Shown here: piece by piece, positions 45,404 through 57,772 of the stretch
Numbering within the stretch: position 1 is the first letter of the stretch
How the letters are laid out: each line of letters begins with the position of its first letter
Source: Cylindrodendrum hubeiense
Lineage: Eukaryota; Ascomycota; Sordariomycetes; Hypocreales; Nectriaceae
Assembly (NCBI GenBank): GCA_014621425.1
Contig: JAANBB010000002.1
Coordinates: 251,001 to 315,000 of the forward strand
DNA length: 64,000 nt
Reading direction: 5' to 3'
Notes under the pieces: model-generated
What the model was told of the DNA's origin: nothing
The model's input: the letters and a program-made list of their open reading frames with translations, nothing else
Databases searched by the model: none
Translations under genes and position numbers: made by a program

Positions 45404-47357
45404 TTATAAACATCGCGTTTCTCCACTGTCCTTCCTCAACTCCACACGATCCAAACCCTTTATATAAACATTGAGCGTGTAACTCCTCCTCTCTAGAAAA
45501 TCAATAGGCTCAATTTTAACCTCAGCTTGGAAATCCTGCCCAGAAATTTCCAGTCCAGGGTCAACGAAAGGATGATCTTCGAATTGGCTGGTATATCGCG
45601 ATCGAGCCTTTCTGAGAACCTGAGAGGTTACGTCGCTCGGATGCGTCGTAGATAAGTCATCGAGCATAAAGGAGTCCCAATTCTCAATCCAACACACTAT
45701 TTGACATTTGGTAGACGTTGGCCCCCAAAAGCCAGGATTCTTCACTCCCCAGAGTACGAAAAAGCTGGACTTGTCGTCACTGAAGAACAAAACACCGAAG
45801 ACCAATGTGCCATCAATCATCGGATCGATGTTAGGATAAACGTTTTCAAAAGGGAGGATCTTGTCATTCGTTAATGATGGATGTGTGACTCTAAGACGCC
45901 AACTGTCACATGCTTGTATGGCGAGTCTCAATTGCGGCGGTTCATCGAAGTTAGTCGGACCAAGCGGCCCAGAAGAAAGAAGAATTCGGCGGGGCTCAAA
46001 GTCTTTCGCATCGTATTCAACTGGAATGATTTTAATGAGCATTATGAATGAGGAGAACGTTTAAATATCGCACATGACCATATGATTTGTTGACAAGTGC
46101 GTTGGGAGACATACCTGAAACATTATCGATTAGTGCATCCAGCGCACTGGAGAATATGGAGAGGCTGCCGATGACATGGGGTTTGGTGTCTGGTTTGAGA
46201 ATGACCAATGAGTTGTTATGGTCCCTAATATAGCCTCTGCTGGGTAGATCCGGTTGAAGCGGATGGACAAATATCGCGACCCGGGTAAGGTAGTCGGCCT
46301 CTACTGTACAGCCAAGTGCAGCCAACCACAAATGATATACCATCACTGTTTTGCCGCTAGCATCCAAAGCCGTTACAACGCAGGGCCCAATCACTACTTC
46401 GATCTCAAGGCCTCTCATCGTTGCAGCGACATCGCTCGGGCCGAGCTGCCAATCCTCCCGGTGCGATGCTTCCAGCTGGAAAGCAGATGGTCCTTCCGGT
46501 AGGTAAGTTGAATGTGGGCGGATGAACCCCGTTTCCTGTGATGGCGCTGTCCAGGTTAAAATAGTTTGGTCCGGGGTTGTCCGCAGAATTTCCTGTTGGA
46601 GGCGCTGGAATGCTGTTTTCCCCTCTCCGTATAGCAGCGGCATGACAACGCCAAACAGCCCAATCAGACAATATGCCATATCTTCTTCTTTGGTAGTTAC
46701 TCGATTTGCTGCCCACTTCATCCTGCCTGCAATCGATGCGTTCTTTAGGGATGTTTGTAGGTTGTCTTCACTCCTGCATGTGCGGCAATCCATGTGGGGA
46801 CGAAACGGGCCGGGAGAATAATAGTGCTTTCGTGACAATATGCTTTGATAGACCCCAGTGATCCTTTCGAGTTCGGTTGCAATCTCATGCCTACTGGCCA
46901 AGTGATTCCAATTGCGGTCGAAGAAAACGAGATGGTGGGGCGCAATCAACTCCTGCAACGTCCATCCCCGAGTGAACCACCTGCTAGTAGCAAAGTTTTC
47001 CACACTCCCATCCATATGAAGTATCACGTCCTCCATATAGACGTAGCATGCAGCCGAGTTTCTGTACCACTTAAACATAGAGTTTATAGCCTCGGACAAC
47101 TCGGTGCTGTTGGATTTGTCGATGCAGCACGTATCAACCCAGGCATAGTGTAGATTATCCTCCCTTGCTTGCGCGCATGTCGCATTTATCTTTCTGACAC
47201 CCCTTGAAGGTTTTTGAAGATTGTACTGGAAGCCTCGAGACATGTTGTCGTAGGGACACTCGTCCTCGCCCCAGGTATGGGAGAGAATTGCGTATGGAGG
47301 TATGTCCTGGCCGAGGAAGGACTCGAGTTGTAGTGTTGACGTATGAATGAGTCTCAT
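45404..47357 (-). CDS. HET-domain protein (HET-E/D-type N-terminus)
   Basis: Exons 47357..46115 and 46020..45404, giving 619 aa. The start MRLIHTSTLQLESFLGQDIP followed by PYAILSHTWGEDE is the standard beginning of this HET subgroup, so I prefer the ATG at 47357 over the one six codons upstream. Other blocks: INATCAQAREDNLHYAWVDTCCIDKSNS, SEAINSMFKWYRNSAACYVYMEDV, SRWFTRGWTLQELIAPHHLVFF, and the later AANRVTTKEEDMAYCLIGLFGVVMPLLYGEGKTAFQRLQ. These match HET proteins with a STAND-less C-terminal half. The final ~200 residues (VEYDAKDFEPRRI onward) are not recognised. The intron ends GTATGT/CCAG and keeps phase. HET proteins trigger cell death after hyphal fusion between incompatible strains. 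This is the second HET gene in the window. Confidence 0.92.
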
Positions 47358-48807
47358 TTTGACCTCCAAGTGCAATACAACGTTGTAGAATGGTGATATC
47401 GACGCAGTAACTTGAGATCTAAGGTGGCACTGAAGTCGCCGACTGTAATGGGAGGCAGGAGAGTTCTACAATAATCCGGGTGATGGAACAAACGTTCTTG
47501 AGGATTCCTTTCCCGAGACGTGGAGATCATATTGTTGCTAGTACCGTCACACAAAATAGGTGCATGCAGTGACTGTTTCGTATTTAGTTGCGATAACTCA
47601 CCGTTATGAGTGGTTACATGGAAGGGGCCTCCGTGCGACACTCCAAGTTGGGTCCGAGAGATCAGCCACACGGTATTGTAAGAATCGTTTCAACCATGCT
47701 TCCTTCCGTTGATCCTTGCTATTTTTGCATGTGACTACCAGTCGGCATATGAGTATGACAACTAAGGAAAGTGTTGTATTACGCCAATGCAGGCCTCTTT
47801 CAAGGCCTTCAGCTCATCCGTGCAATCTTTGTCACACGCTTCCTCCAGTCGGCTCAGCTTCCGGTACAGTAATGTTTTTAGTAGTCAACACTCCGTGGGC
47901 CTTATGTTTGGACAAGGGTTCCTAAGCTATCTGTGTTTCCCCAACTGTCGCCTCTTGGGCAATTTCTTGCGATCTGATCTGTCGTATCTCCCTTCCGTTG
48001 GAGGTGTCGCCCCGCGGGAGCATGCCCGCCTCAAAAGCAGCATCGACCCATTTTTGCATCATTCTAGTCGGTATCTTCATGTTTGATAAGGACGCTGCTT
48101 ACTATGGAACCGGGAAGGACATGTACGGAGTGCCCCCGCCACCAACTTGTCATCAAGCAAGTCAAGCAAAGGAGGGCTATCCGTCCGCGAATTGACAACC
48201 CGCAGGGAGCTCTGGAAGTGAGGCTTGGGAAACTATGCACCTTTAGCCTCAGCCATCATCCGGGCGCCCGCTGTGTTTAGCCAGTCGAGCTTTTAGCGTG
48301 GATTGAGGTGCGGAGGTGAAGCCGGGGAGGTCCGGGAATTCCGGAGACCCATGCCACCAAAATGGAGCACAAGGGAGAACTAGTATTGGGGTTTTCCGGC
48401 TGTTAGGGGGTCGACCGGGAATGTTTAGGCAATTCCTGTCAAACGTCGGCCTCGAGTCTCGTGGCCTACGTACTCCGGACGGGCATGGGATGGCATCATA
48501 CCGAATACGGCACCGTATGAATTGGGCCGATCATGGCGGGGTTGAGCACGCGGGCCTACGAGCCAATCGAGTTTCACCATTTGGATCTCCACTCGCATCA
48601 CGTCAGGGTGTCTATAGTGTATAAAGGCGTTAATTCGCTCGCGAGACTCACCCAGGGGAGGCTGCGAGTTCATTACGTATTGTACGGCTTCGCAGCTCGG
48701 AGTGTGCCTGAAGATAAGAAACACCAGTCGTGCTACATATATCGACATCCGGCCACCCTCCTTGCCCGTTCAATATCGTATCTGTATCAGAGCGACCTTG
48801 TTCCATC
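47358..48807. other. 1.45-kb intergenic region, no supported gene
   Basis: The upstream regions of the HET gene (minus) and carboxylesterase (plus). Several short overlapping frames occur in a GC-richer part (48200-48700), but none has family features. Confidence 0.55.
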
Positions 48808-50857
48808 ATGCCCCCCGCATCTCTCCCCAAATCGCCCGAGTTGGCTGCGATTGTCAAGCTGCCCACATGGGAGGCCCACAGTCATCTGCAGACGATAGTC
48901 GGCAAGCCATCACTGGTTTCGTCTGACCTAGAGGAGTTCCGGGGCATTCCATACGGCACAGTCAATGCGCGGTGGGAACACTCGCATTTACGCACACGAC
49001 TACCACAGGACGTGTTTTATGCAACAAAAAATGGGTAAGTTTCCTTAAAAATGCCAGTGTCTTGAAACAGGGCTCACTAGAACGTCAGGCCCAAGTGTCC
49101 CCAGCCGTCGGGACCGAACAACTCGCGCTTCTATCAGTCCTACCTCCCGTTCCCCGATGATAGCGAATCCGAATTTGATTGTCTGAACCTCTTCGTCATT
49201 CGGCCTAGCGCTGATGCTTTGCGTCGACATGGGTTCGATCCCATCACCTCTCCGCTCCCTGTCTTGGTTTGGATTCATGGAGGAGGATTAGCGTTCGGCG
49301 CTGCAACAGACCCGATGTGGGGTGAGTAACACACATGCCATCTACACTTCTTGTTCATGATTGCGATCATCAGGTTTGCTGACTCTCAATTCATTAATTA
49401 GATCCATCTCGCATTGTGATGCGCTCGCTTGAGAGAGGGAGTCCAATTATTGCTGTCTCTGTAAACTATCGACTGAATCTTTTCGGATTTGCTGCTTCCA
49501 CGGACATTCTGCGTTCACAAAGTCCTACGTCTTTGAGAGGCGTAAATTTTGGCCTCCGAGATCAGAAAATTGCCCTAGAATGGGTTTCTCGCAACATTGG
49601 TGCCTTTGGAGGCGACTCCAGTAAGGTGACAATTGGGGGGCAAAGCGCTGGCTCATTCTCCGTCAATGTTCATCTGATTGAGGCCGAAGAGAAGACAGAA
49701 ACGGCATTATTCCGTCGAGCTATCATGCAGTCTGGAGCGGTTGGAACGCTTGGACCGATACCTTTGGAAGAAGCTGACAAAACTTGGGCAGCTCTCTGTA
49801 AGATTTGGAATGTAGACAGTAAAGCCATCGAGCAGGACAGGGTTGACCTAATTCGGAGGCTTCCTGCTACGGCTTTACTTGAGGCATCAGGGAAACTTGG
49901 CCTTTGGCGATTCCCATCAGTGTTTGACAACTTTACCATTTTCCAGGACGACACTAGTCAAGGAAACACAGTGGTCAATCTTGGTCCAGTGGACCTCACG
50001 AATAAGCCATCTCGATATCCACAAGTGCACATTGATATACTGATGGGCTTCACTGGCGCCGAGGTAAGCCGAGATGCATTCATTGTTGTTGTTTAATTCT
50101 AATCCATTGGCAGATGAGCATGTTAGGAGGATTACCTCGTGACTGGGACAAGATTCAGTCGATCTTCACTCAGACTTACGCCGACCCAATTGCGCGGTCT
50201 GAGATAATGCGCGCATATGGTCTAACCGAGTCCTCATCTGAGGAGATCCTCTCGCGGGGGTTGTACAAATTCCTCAATGACTCCATGTTCGAGATATCTG
50301 TCGACTTGGCAAGGACTTCATTCAGAAATCGCCGTCGCGTGACGGGTCATGCTGAGGTGAAGAGCGTGCACAGTTTCTTCGTGGAATTTGGCAACCCATT
50401 TCCTGGATCTGGTCAGGGTGTTTCCCACCACTGTGTAGAGATGATTTATCTCTTCGAAGCCTTCCACGATGCCCTTGCTCTTGCTGACCAGGGCATTTTG
50501 GAACCATACAAAGAACTTGCCAATGCTGTCAGTGATATAAAGCGCGAGTTCGCAAGCACTGACTCTGATTCTGAGATCACACCAAGATCTGAAACCGGCA
50601 ACAAGCGTACCCATTTAGAGTTATCCCGTGCTCTACAGGATCACTGGCTCGATTTCATTGTGCTTGATGAGTTTTCACCTGAAAGCAGTGTGGATGACAT
50701 CACAGTTTTTGGTAAAGATCTAGGGACACGAGTTGAGAGCCTTGATGGGCAACCCTGGCAGCAAAAACGTGAGCGTTGGGGCTTGGTAGCGAGGAACCCT
50801 TCGGCTCTGGCCCAAACCCGAGATATGATACTGGATTCTCACACCTTCGGGTCGTGA
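48808..50857 (+). CDS. type-B carboxylesterase / lipase
   Basis: Exons 48808..49034, 49089..49321, 49402..50063 and 50114..50857, giving 621 aa. A serine esterase of the cholinesterase-like family that hydrolyses carboxylic esters. Exon 1 has VSSDLEEFRGIPYGTVNARW, exon 2 has SEFDCLNLFVIRP and the oxyanion loop VWIHGGGLAFG, and exon 3 has IIAVSVNYRLNLFGF, LRDQKIALEWVSRNIGAFGGDSS and the nucleophile GGQSAGS (Ser235). MGFTGAE at the end of exon 3 is the expected place for the catalytic Glu, and VSHHCVEMIYLFEAF in exon 4 offers the His. No signal peptide is visible, so it is probably intracellular, unlike most secreted fungal members. The 3' end is close to (224 bp) and convergent with the GH3 gene. 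Confidence 0.92.
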
Positions 50858-51080
50858 TCAGCGTTAAATATTCATGTATCCTAGATTGTATCGCCATATT
50901 TCGTTATTTTCTTCTATTGCGAAAAGGAATGTTCAATTCTACACCCCACGCTTTGTTACTGATCTCTTGTCTTCTCGCCTCTAAGATTGCGCATTCTTGC
51001 CTTCCTGGACCAAACTATGCCACTTTTTCAGATCCTTGTGTAATCTATCCTACTACCTTTCGGTTCCTCGATACATTTAA

Positions 51081-53650
51081 TTACATGCCTGACCACCAAT
51101 ACGTTTCATCAACTGTGAATGAGCTCGAAAGGGCTTGTCCCGCAGTGATAGCGCTGCTATTACTGACGACCACCTGGTATTCTCCCGCCTCCACGCACCA
51201 TTGATTGCGCTCCTCGTCAAAATATGAGACCGCATATTTCTCCAGTTCCTCTATCACAACTTCCTTGGTCTCGCCAGCGTCAAGCTCGATTTTCGCAAAT
51301 CCCTTCAGCTCCTTCACGGGCCTATTAACCTTTGCAGCCTGCGTGGGCTGAATGTACATCTGCGCCACCTCAGCACCCTTGATAGACCCTGTGTTTTGAA
51401 CTTTGAGAGTCACAGCCAGCTTCTTATCCTTCAATGTAACCGAAAGGTCGGAGAAAGCAAATGTTGTATAAGAAAGGCCGTGACCAAAAGGGAAGTTGAC
51501 CTCGATGTCCGCAAATTCGTAGTATCGGTAACCGAGATAAATATCCTCGCCGTAAAGCACACGGCCAGCCTCAGTTCGGAAATTGAGGAAGGCTGGAACA
51601 TCCTGGACGCGCTTGGGAAAGCTTAAAGATAGTTTGCCAGAAGGATTGTAATCGCCAAAGAGCACATCAGCGATACAATTACCAGTCTCATTACCGCCGT
51701 ACCAGGCTTGAATGACAGCAGGGACCTTGCTGAGCCAAGGCATCTCCTCTGGGGTACCCGTTTGCATGACAACAACGGTATTAGGGTTGGCACTGGTAAC
51801 CTCAGATATCAGCTGGTCAAGCACACCCGGGAGCTTCATGCTAGCTCGGTCACTGCACTCTGTCTCCCAATCTGCGTTAAGACCGCCGCATATGATGACC
51901 TGGTCGTGTTCCTTGGCTAATTGAACCGACTTCTGGATCTCCAGTTGGTCATCGATAACCTTACAGCAACCAATGCGAACCGAGCCGCTCCCAACCATGA
52001 CGTTGTTGGGTTTGAGAGTATAAGTTGGCGCGGATGAGAATTCGACCTTGATGTGATAAGAAGTTCCTTTCTTTAAAGTAGCGCGGCGGCGCTCCTCACG
52101 AGTAGCACAGCCGTAAAATGCATCTCCAGAGACCTGCTTAGTAGCATTATCAACAACGAGTTTATCATCGATGAATAGCCTTGCAGTTCCACACACGATA
52201 AGACCGAAATCATAGGCTCCATCCTCTTCAGGAATAAAGGTTCCTTCGATATCTGCGTACCATAAATCCCCGACCAAAGGGTTTATGTAGTCAACAAGAT
52301 ACATTTCCGTATTGGTTAACCAGAGATCGTCAACAGCCTGTCGTGAGGGAGTCCCGGGGGGCTCATTGTACACTTTCCAGCTCATGCCAGGCTTGTCACC
52401 CCGGGGTTGCATCTGACTCCCCAAGAGCGGAAGCAACTTATGAGTATAGGCACCAACAGTGTAAGGGGCCGGGGACCCTAATTTCTCGCTGATTCCATCA
52501 TAAGGGGTGACGGTGTAGTAGGCAGTCAACGAAGCAGAGCCACCACCACAATATGTTGCCACTTTGGCGTTGGGTCCAATAACGAGAGTTTTCTTGGTCT
52601 TGGATAGTGGAAGGGTATTGTTCTCATTTTTTAGTAAAACAATACCCTCATTGCCGATTTTTCGAAGTAGAGCTGCCGTTTCTGGAGTGTCGAGTGTCCC
52701 TTCCGGTCCGTTTTCCTTCACACCAGATGAAGCGCATTTGTTGACAAACTTTAGGACCTCGCGGGCGCGGTCATCGATAATATGCTGCCAAACCTTCCCG
52801 GTGGTAGTGGAAAATTTCAGAAGATCGCCTCGGAAGGTCGGGGGGCCTGGCATTTCGAGATCTAGACCGGCCTTGGTGGCTTCGACCGTACTGTATGTTC
52901 CACACCAATCGCTCATCACCAATCCGTTCCAACCCCACTCCTTTCGGAGCAGTCCGTCGATAAGCTTGGGATTCTCGCTGCAGAAGGTGCCATTGACACC
53001 ATTATAGGCCGTCATAAAGGCTCCCGGTTGCGAGTCACGCACGACCAACTGGAATGGCAGAGCATAGAGTTCACGAAGGGCTCGCTCAGTAACAATACTC
53101 TGCACACCCTGTCGTTTGTGCTCTTGCTCATTGCAAACAAAATGCTTGATAGTGGCCTGCACGCCAGTACTCTGGATGCCGCGTACCAGGGCAGCAGCAC
53201 CTAGGCCAGCCAAAAAGGGATCTTCGCCAATCGATTCGAAACCTCGACCGCCAAGTGGTGACCTCTGCATGTTGATGGTGGGGCCTAAAATGACATGAAC
53301 ATTCTTGGCAATGGCCTCCTCGCCCATTTTTCGACCGGCTTCCTCCAGAAGCTCCTGATTAAAGGTAGCTCCGAGCCCCGTTCCACAAGGGAAGCAGGCT
53401 GCAGGAACACTGTTGAAGAACTTGGTGCCTCGCAAGCCGTTAGGCCCATCGGAGAGTCGTAGGGAGGGGACTCCATGCTCAGGTAGGCCTTTAGTATGCC
53501 AAAAGTCGACACCTAATCACTTATAAGCTAAGTTCGAGGTTTCAATACGACTGAAGTCTTCGGTGTAGGTAAGAGCAAACCTGATAGTAATGCAATCTTG
53601 TCTTCGAGAGACAGCTTCTGGAGCGTTTGCTCCACGTTAATGTGCGCCAT
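51081..53650 (-). CDS. GH3 beta-glucosidase with PA14 insert, non-secreted
   Basis: Exons 53650..53581 and 53512..51081, giving 833 aa. A retaining exo-glycosidase removing terminal beta-D-glucose. The short first exon (MAHINVEQTLQKLSLEDKIALLSG) restores the GH3 N-terminus and joins in phase to VDFWHTKGLPEHGVPSLRLSDGPNG. Domain 1 shows GPTINMQRSPLGGRGFESIGEDP, the KHFVCNEQEHKR loop (Lys146-His147) and the nucleophile GLVMSDWCGTYS (Asp225). Domain 2 begins after KNENNTLPLSKTKKTLVIGPNA. A PA14 carbohydrate-binding insert lies at about 400-560 (DLWYADIEGTFIPEEDGAYDF, ARLFIDDKLVVDN). The fibronectin-like C-terminus has FPFGHGLSYTTFAFSDLSV. No signal peptide, so it is intracellular, as for the fungal BglI-type group. 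Two sugar porters lie just beyond it, consistent with import and intracellular cleavage of a glucoside. Confidence 0.95.
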
Positions 53651-55392
53651 TATCAATGATCAAGTAGCTCTAGCCCCCCAGTCAGAGATGTCAAATGACA
53701 CACCCAAGATGTGGTTTATTTAAATAATGAAACAAGGTTAACCCATGAATGTCGTCATTAACGCAAGAAACCCGACCAGGGGTCATTAAATAACACCATG
53801 GCCAGTTGAGATTTGGCAGCGGGGCGTACCAACGAACACCATGGCATAACGAGAAGCTCTTGGGGACGGGTTGCCATCCGTGTATCCTCCTCCACTTAGT
53901 ACTTATCGGGCCATCCTCAATGCCAAGCTGTAAGCTGTGGAGCAGTCGCTATGTCGATGTCCTCTTATGGCAATCCGGAGATCACGGTCCGAAATGCCGG
54001 TATTGCCCGTTTCTGCCGGCGCAAGATAACGCGAGGCTAGCCCCGTAATTATTATGGGGCTCCGTCTTAAACGCAGTTTATCAGATGATGAACCGATATT
54101 TATCCAGTAGCGAACTGCTAGTCGCGCCTTACTGAGTCCATTCTGGGCATCCAATATCCATCATATCTGGGATCAACAAGGGTCGTTGCGTGCGTGTGGA
54201 GCGAGCGACGATTGAGCCTTCGGGAGAGAAACCGATACAATTATCTTATCAAGTCTTATCCTTGCGAATCATGACTACATATGTCGGGATCTAATCCGTA
54301 TCAACGTCGCGGCAACGTTCCCGCGTGGCCCAGTTGATCAAGATGCCAACCATGACGACTCATTGATAGATGATACGATCGGACAATCGCACCCCTCATT
54401 CGCTCGGGTTTCTCCTAGTCTATCGACATCCAAAAAGAACCCTCATACATCGGGTTGAGGATTAGTGTGAAGTTGAAATGATTACGAGTAGGAATAAGAT
54501 GGGATTTGGTTTCATTGGAGGGCGGCATTCGACGAGGTGGTTTAGCGTCCAATCCAAAGCCGTAAACATCACGCAGAAGCATAGCCGGTATGTGTCCCTC
54601 ACTAAATAATGTCCCTTGGAACAGAGACATAATGTCACAATGATCTACTTCCATAACAAACAAGCTTTCCAGGTTCCTTAAAACCCCTCTAGGGTAGGCA
54701 GTGAAATTCGGGGAATCCAGCCCATGTGGGCTGGCCATTAAGGCATCGGGAAAACCTGGGTGACGGTAATTTTCAAAGTTTCATCTCTCAGATGAAAAGT
54801 ACACTTGAATAGGGGACAAAATACTGCCCCCGGCTTGTTCTAATCAATGCACATGTGATCTTGTAAAGTGCGGGGCTACCAAACTAGCTAAATGAAAGTC
54901 GCATGCAGCATGACGGGGATTCGATCAGCGAGTCATGCGTATCGAAGCCTCCAGCCCCTCTTGACTAGACTTGGTTAACAGCGCCCGGCTGCATTCAATG
55001 ATCGTTGCAGGTAAGCTCGAGTCTAACCTGGGTGTCTCTTCTGCCATCCCATATCTAGCGCGTCTGATACCGCCAGGCAACGAATCTTATCTCGAGAGAT
55101 AACCGGCAGCTCAACCGATACATACTTAAGAACCTAGCTTGCGGGGGAAAGCAAAAGGCAGGGTCTACGATGTCCAGATAACAGATATCGAAGATTAGAA
55201 TCTCTCACACCTCGAAAGGTTGACCAGTGATTCTTCAACCACTCATGATAGGCTTCACTCAGCTAAATGGGTTGCAAAGTATAAGTCCAGAGTATTTTGC
55301 CACTCGATTTTGAATAAGAATTTCTTCAACATCAAGAACAATTAACAACCAGAACTATCCCAGCACTTAACGCCTTGCGTCAAACTCGCACA
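53651..55392. other. 1.7-kb intergenic region, no firmly supported gene
   Basis: Holds the promoters of the GH3 gene (minus) and first sugar porter (plus). A minus-strand ATG frame of 107 codons at 54738..54415 has natural-looking composition, but no motif or neighbour supports it, so I leave it uncalled. Confidence 0.5.
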
Positions 55393-57237
55393 ATGGGCTT
55401 CATCAAAAGCTTGTGGGAGCCTCATGTGCCCAAGTCATCCAAGTTTGTCATCGTGATGCTTATGGCGTGTTCCACTGTTACATCTGCTGTATGTGGGAAT
55501 ATCTCTCCTGATGAGTTTAATACTAATTTCATCAACCTCTTTAAAGACAATTGGATATGACGCCTCTATGATGTATGTCACTCACCCCCGCACCAACAGG
55601 CTCCAGTTATGCTTACCATAGTTTCAACAGGAGCGGTCTTAATATTCTCCCGTCTTATACCGAATACTTTCATATCACCACGGCGACGAAGAGTCTGGGT
55701 TCATCGGCGACATACATCGGCGGCATTATTGCCGGTCTAACCTTTCCCCATATCGTCAACTTAATCAGCAGACGAGATGCCTTACTCTTAGCTGCCATGG
55801 TTACCATCGTCTTCATCATCCTTCAGGCTGCCTCTGTAAATATTGCCATGTTTATTATATCTCGAATCGGACTCGGCGTTGGAAAGTCATCCACCATGAT
55901 TGTCGCTCCGATCTACCTCGCCGAGACATTCCCGCACAAATACAGAGCTTGGGGATTGGGATTGATCAACGATTTCTACTACGTTGGTATGTCTGCATTT
56001 CTAATGAGTTTACCGGCGGCTGAGGTACTGATTTAATGCAGGCGCGTTGTTTGCGGCTGGTGTCACATACCGGACAGCGGATTTCAACTCAACCTGGTCT
56101 TGGCGATTGCCCTCGCTACTTCAGGGTGCATGGAGTCTACTTTGCATTTCCGTTCTTCCTTTCATACCCGAGTCGCCCCGATGGCTGGTATTTCAAGGCC
56201 GAAACCAGGAAGCTTTACGGGTTCTGGCTCAAGTCGGCTCGGACGGTGATGAGACTGATCCCGTCGTTCTTGCCGAGTACAGGGAGATCCTTGATACTAT
56301 CGAATATGAAAGGTCTGCCGTTGGTATCATGACAGTCAAGGAAGTTCTGAAGAGCCCAAGTGCACTCAAGAGGCTCAGCCTGGTTTGCAGTTGTGCACTT
56401 GCCACGGTTATTGTTGGTGAGTTTTACCATTTGTGTACTCTATTAAGGTATGAAGCTAACAAAATTAGGAAACCAAATCGCTAGCTAGTGAGTAATTATT
56501 GCGAGAATTTAATCAGGAAAAAGTCAGGGCACAATGCTAACTCTTAACTCAAGCTACTTCGGTACCATGTTGGAAAATGCAGGGATTACGAACACGACCA
56601 CTCAACTCCAAATCGTAGGTGAAGAAGTATCCATTTCATTTAATCCAACTGACCCATGATTTAGAACATCATTCTCAACGCTTGGTGCCTCGTTTGCGCC
56701 TTGGCTGGCACGTTTTTGGCTGAAAAGATTGGTCGCCGTATTACTGCATTGTCGTCCACAACCCTGCTTACGATCTTCCTCTTCTTGATTGGTGTATTCA
56801 CAAAGATATACGGCAACTCTGACAACAAGAGTGGGATCTATGGCACTGTGGCGTGCATGTTCCTCTTCATGGGTGCATACTCATTTGGTTGGACCCCTCT
56901 CTGTTATCTCTACCCCCCTGAGGTTCTCAACTATCCAATCCGAGCCCTCGGCATGGGTGTCAACACCTGGACCTACTTCTGTTTCGGTCTCGCATTCGTT
57001 TTCTCCTTCCCCTTCGCTATGGACGCTATGGGATGGAAGGTGTACATGATGAACGGTAGCTGGAATGTCCTTCTGATCCTCTTCATCTACTTTAAGTGGG
57101 TCGAGACTAAGGGTAAAACGCTGGAAGAAATCGACGGCATCTTTGAGGGCATGAAGCAGACTGGTGTCCCAGATTTGGAGAAACTTGAGTCTGCGAAGCT
57201 TGATATTGAAACAGACCCTGTCAAGGAGAAGATCTAG
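55393..57237 (+). CDS. MFS sugar porter (lactose permease/hexose-transporter type)
   Basis: Seven exons: 55393..55488, 55547..55572 (26 nt), 55631..55986, 56042..56416, 56469..56487 (19 nt), 56554..56614 and 56665..57237, giving 501 aa. Twelve-helix plasma-membrane sugar/H+ symporter. TM1 is spliced as TVTSATIGYDASMMSGLNILPSYTEYF. The PESPRWL motif is in exon 4 (PFIPESPRWLVFQGRNQEA). NQIASYYFGTMLENAGI is built across the 19-nt exon, followed by NIILNAWCLVCALAGTFLAEKIGRR (the second GR motif), YSFGWTPLCYLYPPEVLNYPIRALGMG and the terminal WVETKGKTLEEIDGIFEG. A GR/K-type loop after TM2 reads VNLISRRDALLLA, weaker than usual (no clear D-x-x-GRR). All intron phases agree. It faces a paralogous porter tail-to-tail. 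Confidence 0.92.
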
Positions 57238-57772
57238 TTGCATTGGACACGGAGGATTCGGCAGCGCAGCCGGCGTTTCCTTTGGCTGGTCACGTCAACG
57301 TTATTATTCTGGGATATGAGTCCCTGTTACTTCAGCCCAAGGGACAGCTATGTTACTCATATCTCTATTACTACTAGTAATTTATGAAGACTCTATGAGC
57401 TTATTTTCTTAGACAGAATTCGCCATAAGTGACTAAATCCCTCGTATTTAGCTTTCACCAGAAATATTTTAAGATAATTATGGCAAGTACTAGACATTTG
57501 TATCTCATCTTTGAATCAACTTGGCCTGTAATTTATCTTTCCATCTGCTTATTTTCGATAACTTTCGTTATCCTAAAGGCATAGTCTGCTGATAACATAT
57601 CATTGACTACGCATATAACCTTCCATTTGGGGCTTACGCAGAGGTGATACAATCAAACAATGGCGTATTAACAACTAGGTCAAGAAAGGAGATAGAAGGA
57701 TATGAAAATAATAATACATATATATTTTGCATCTGCTCACTTCAGAATAACTAACAATACCACACAAAGCTT
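57238..57772. other. convergent intergenic spacer
   Basis: 3' flanks of two tail-to-tail sugar porters. AT-rich, no coding features. Confidence 0.65.

Noticed and set aside
49226..49240. GGTTCGATCCC string resembling a tRNA B box
   Set aside because: It lies inside an exon of the carboxylesterase and no A box or cloverleaf can be formed around it.
54415..54738. 107-codon minus-strand ATG frame between the GH3 gene and a sugar porter
   Set aside because: No domain, splice partner or conserved motif visible; it lies in a shared promoter region.
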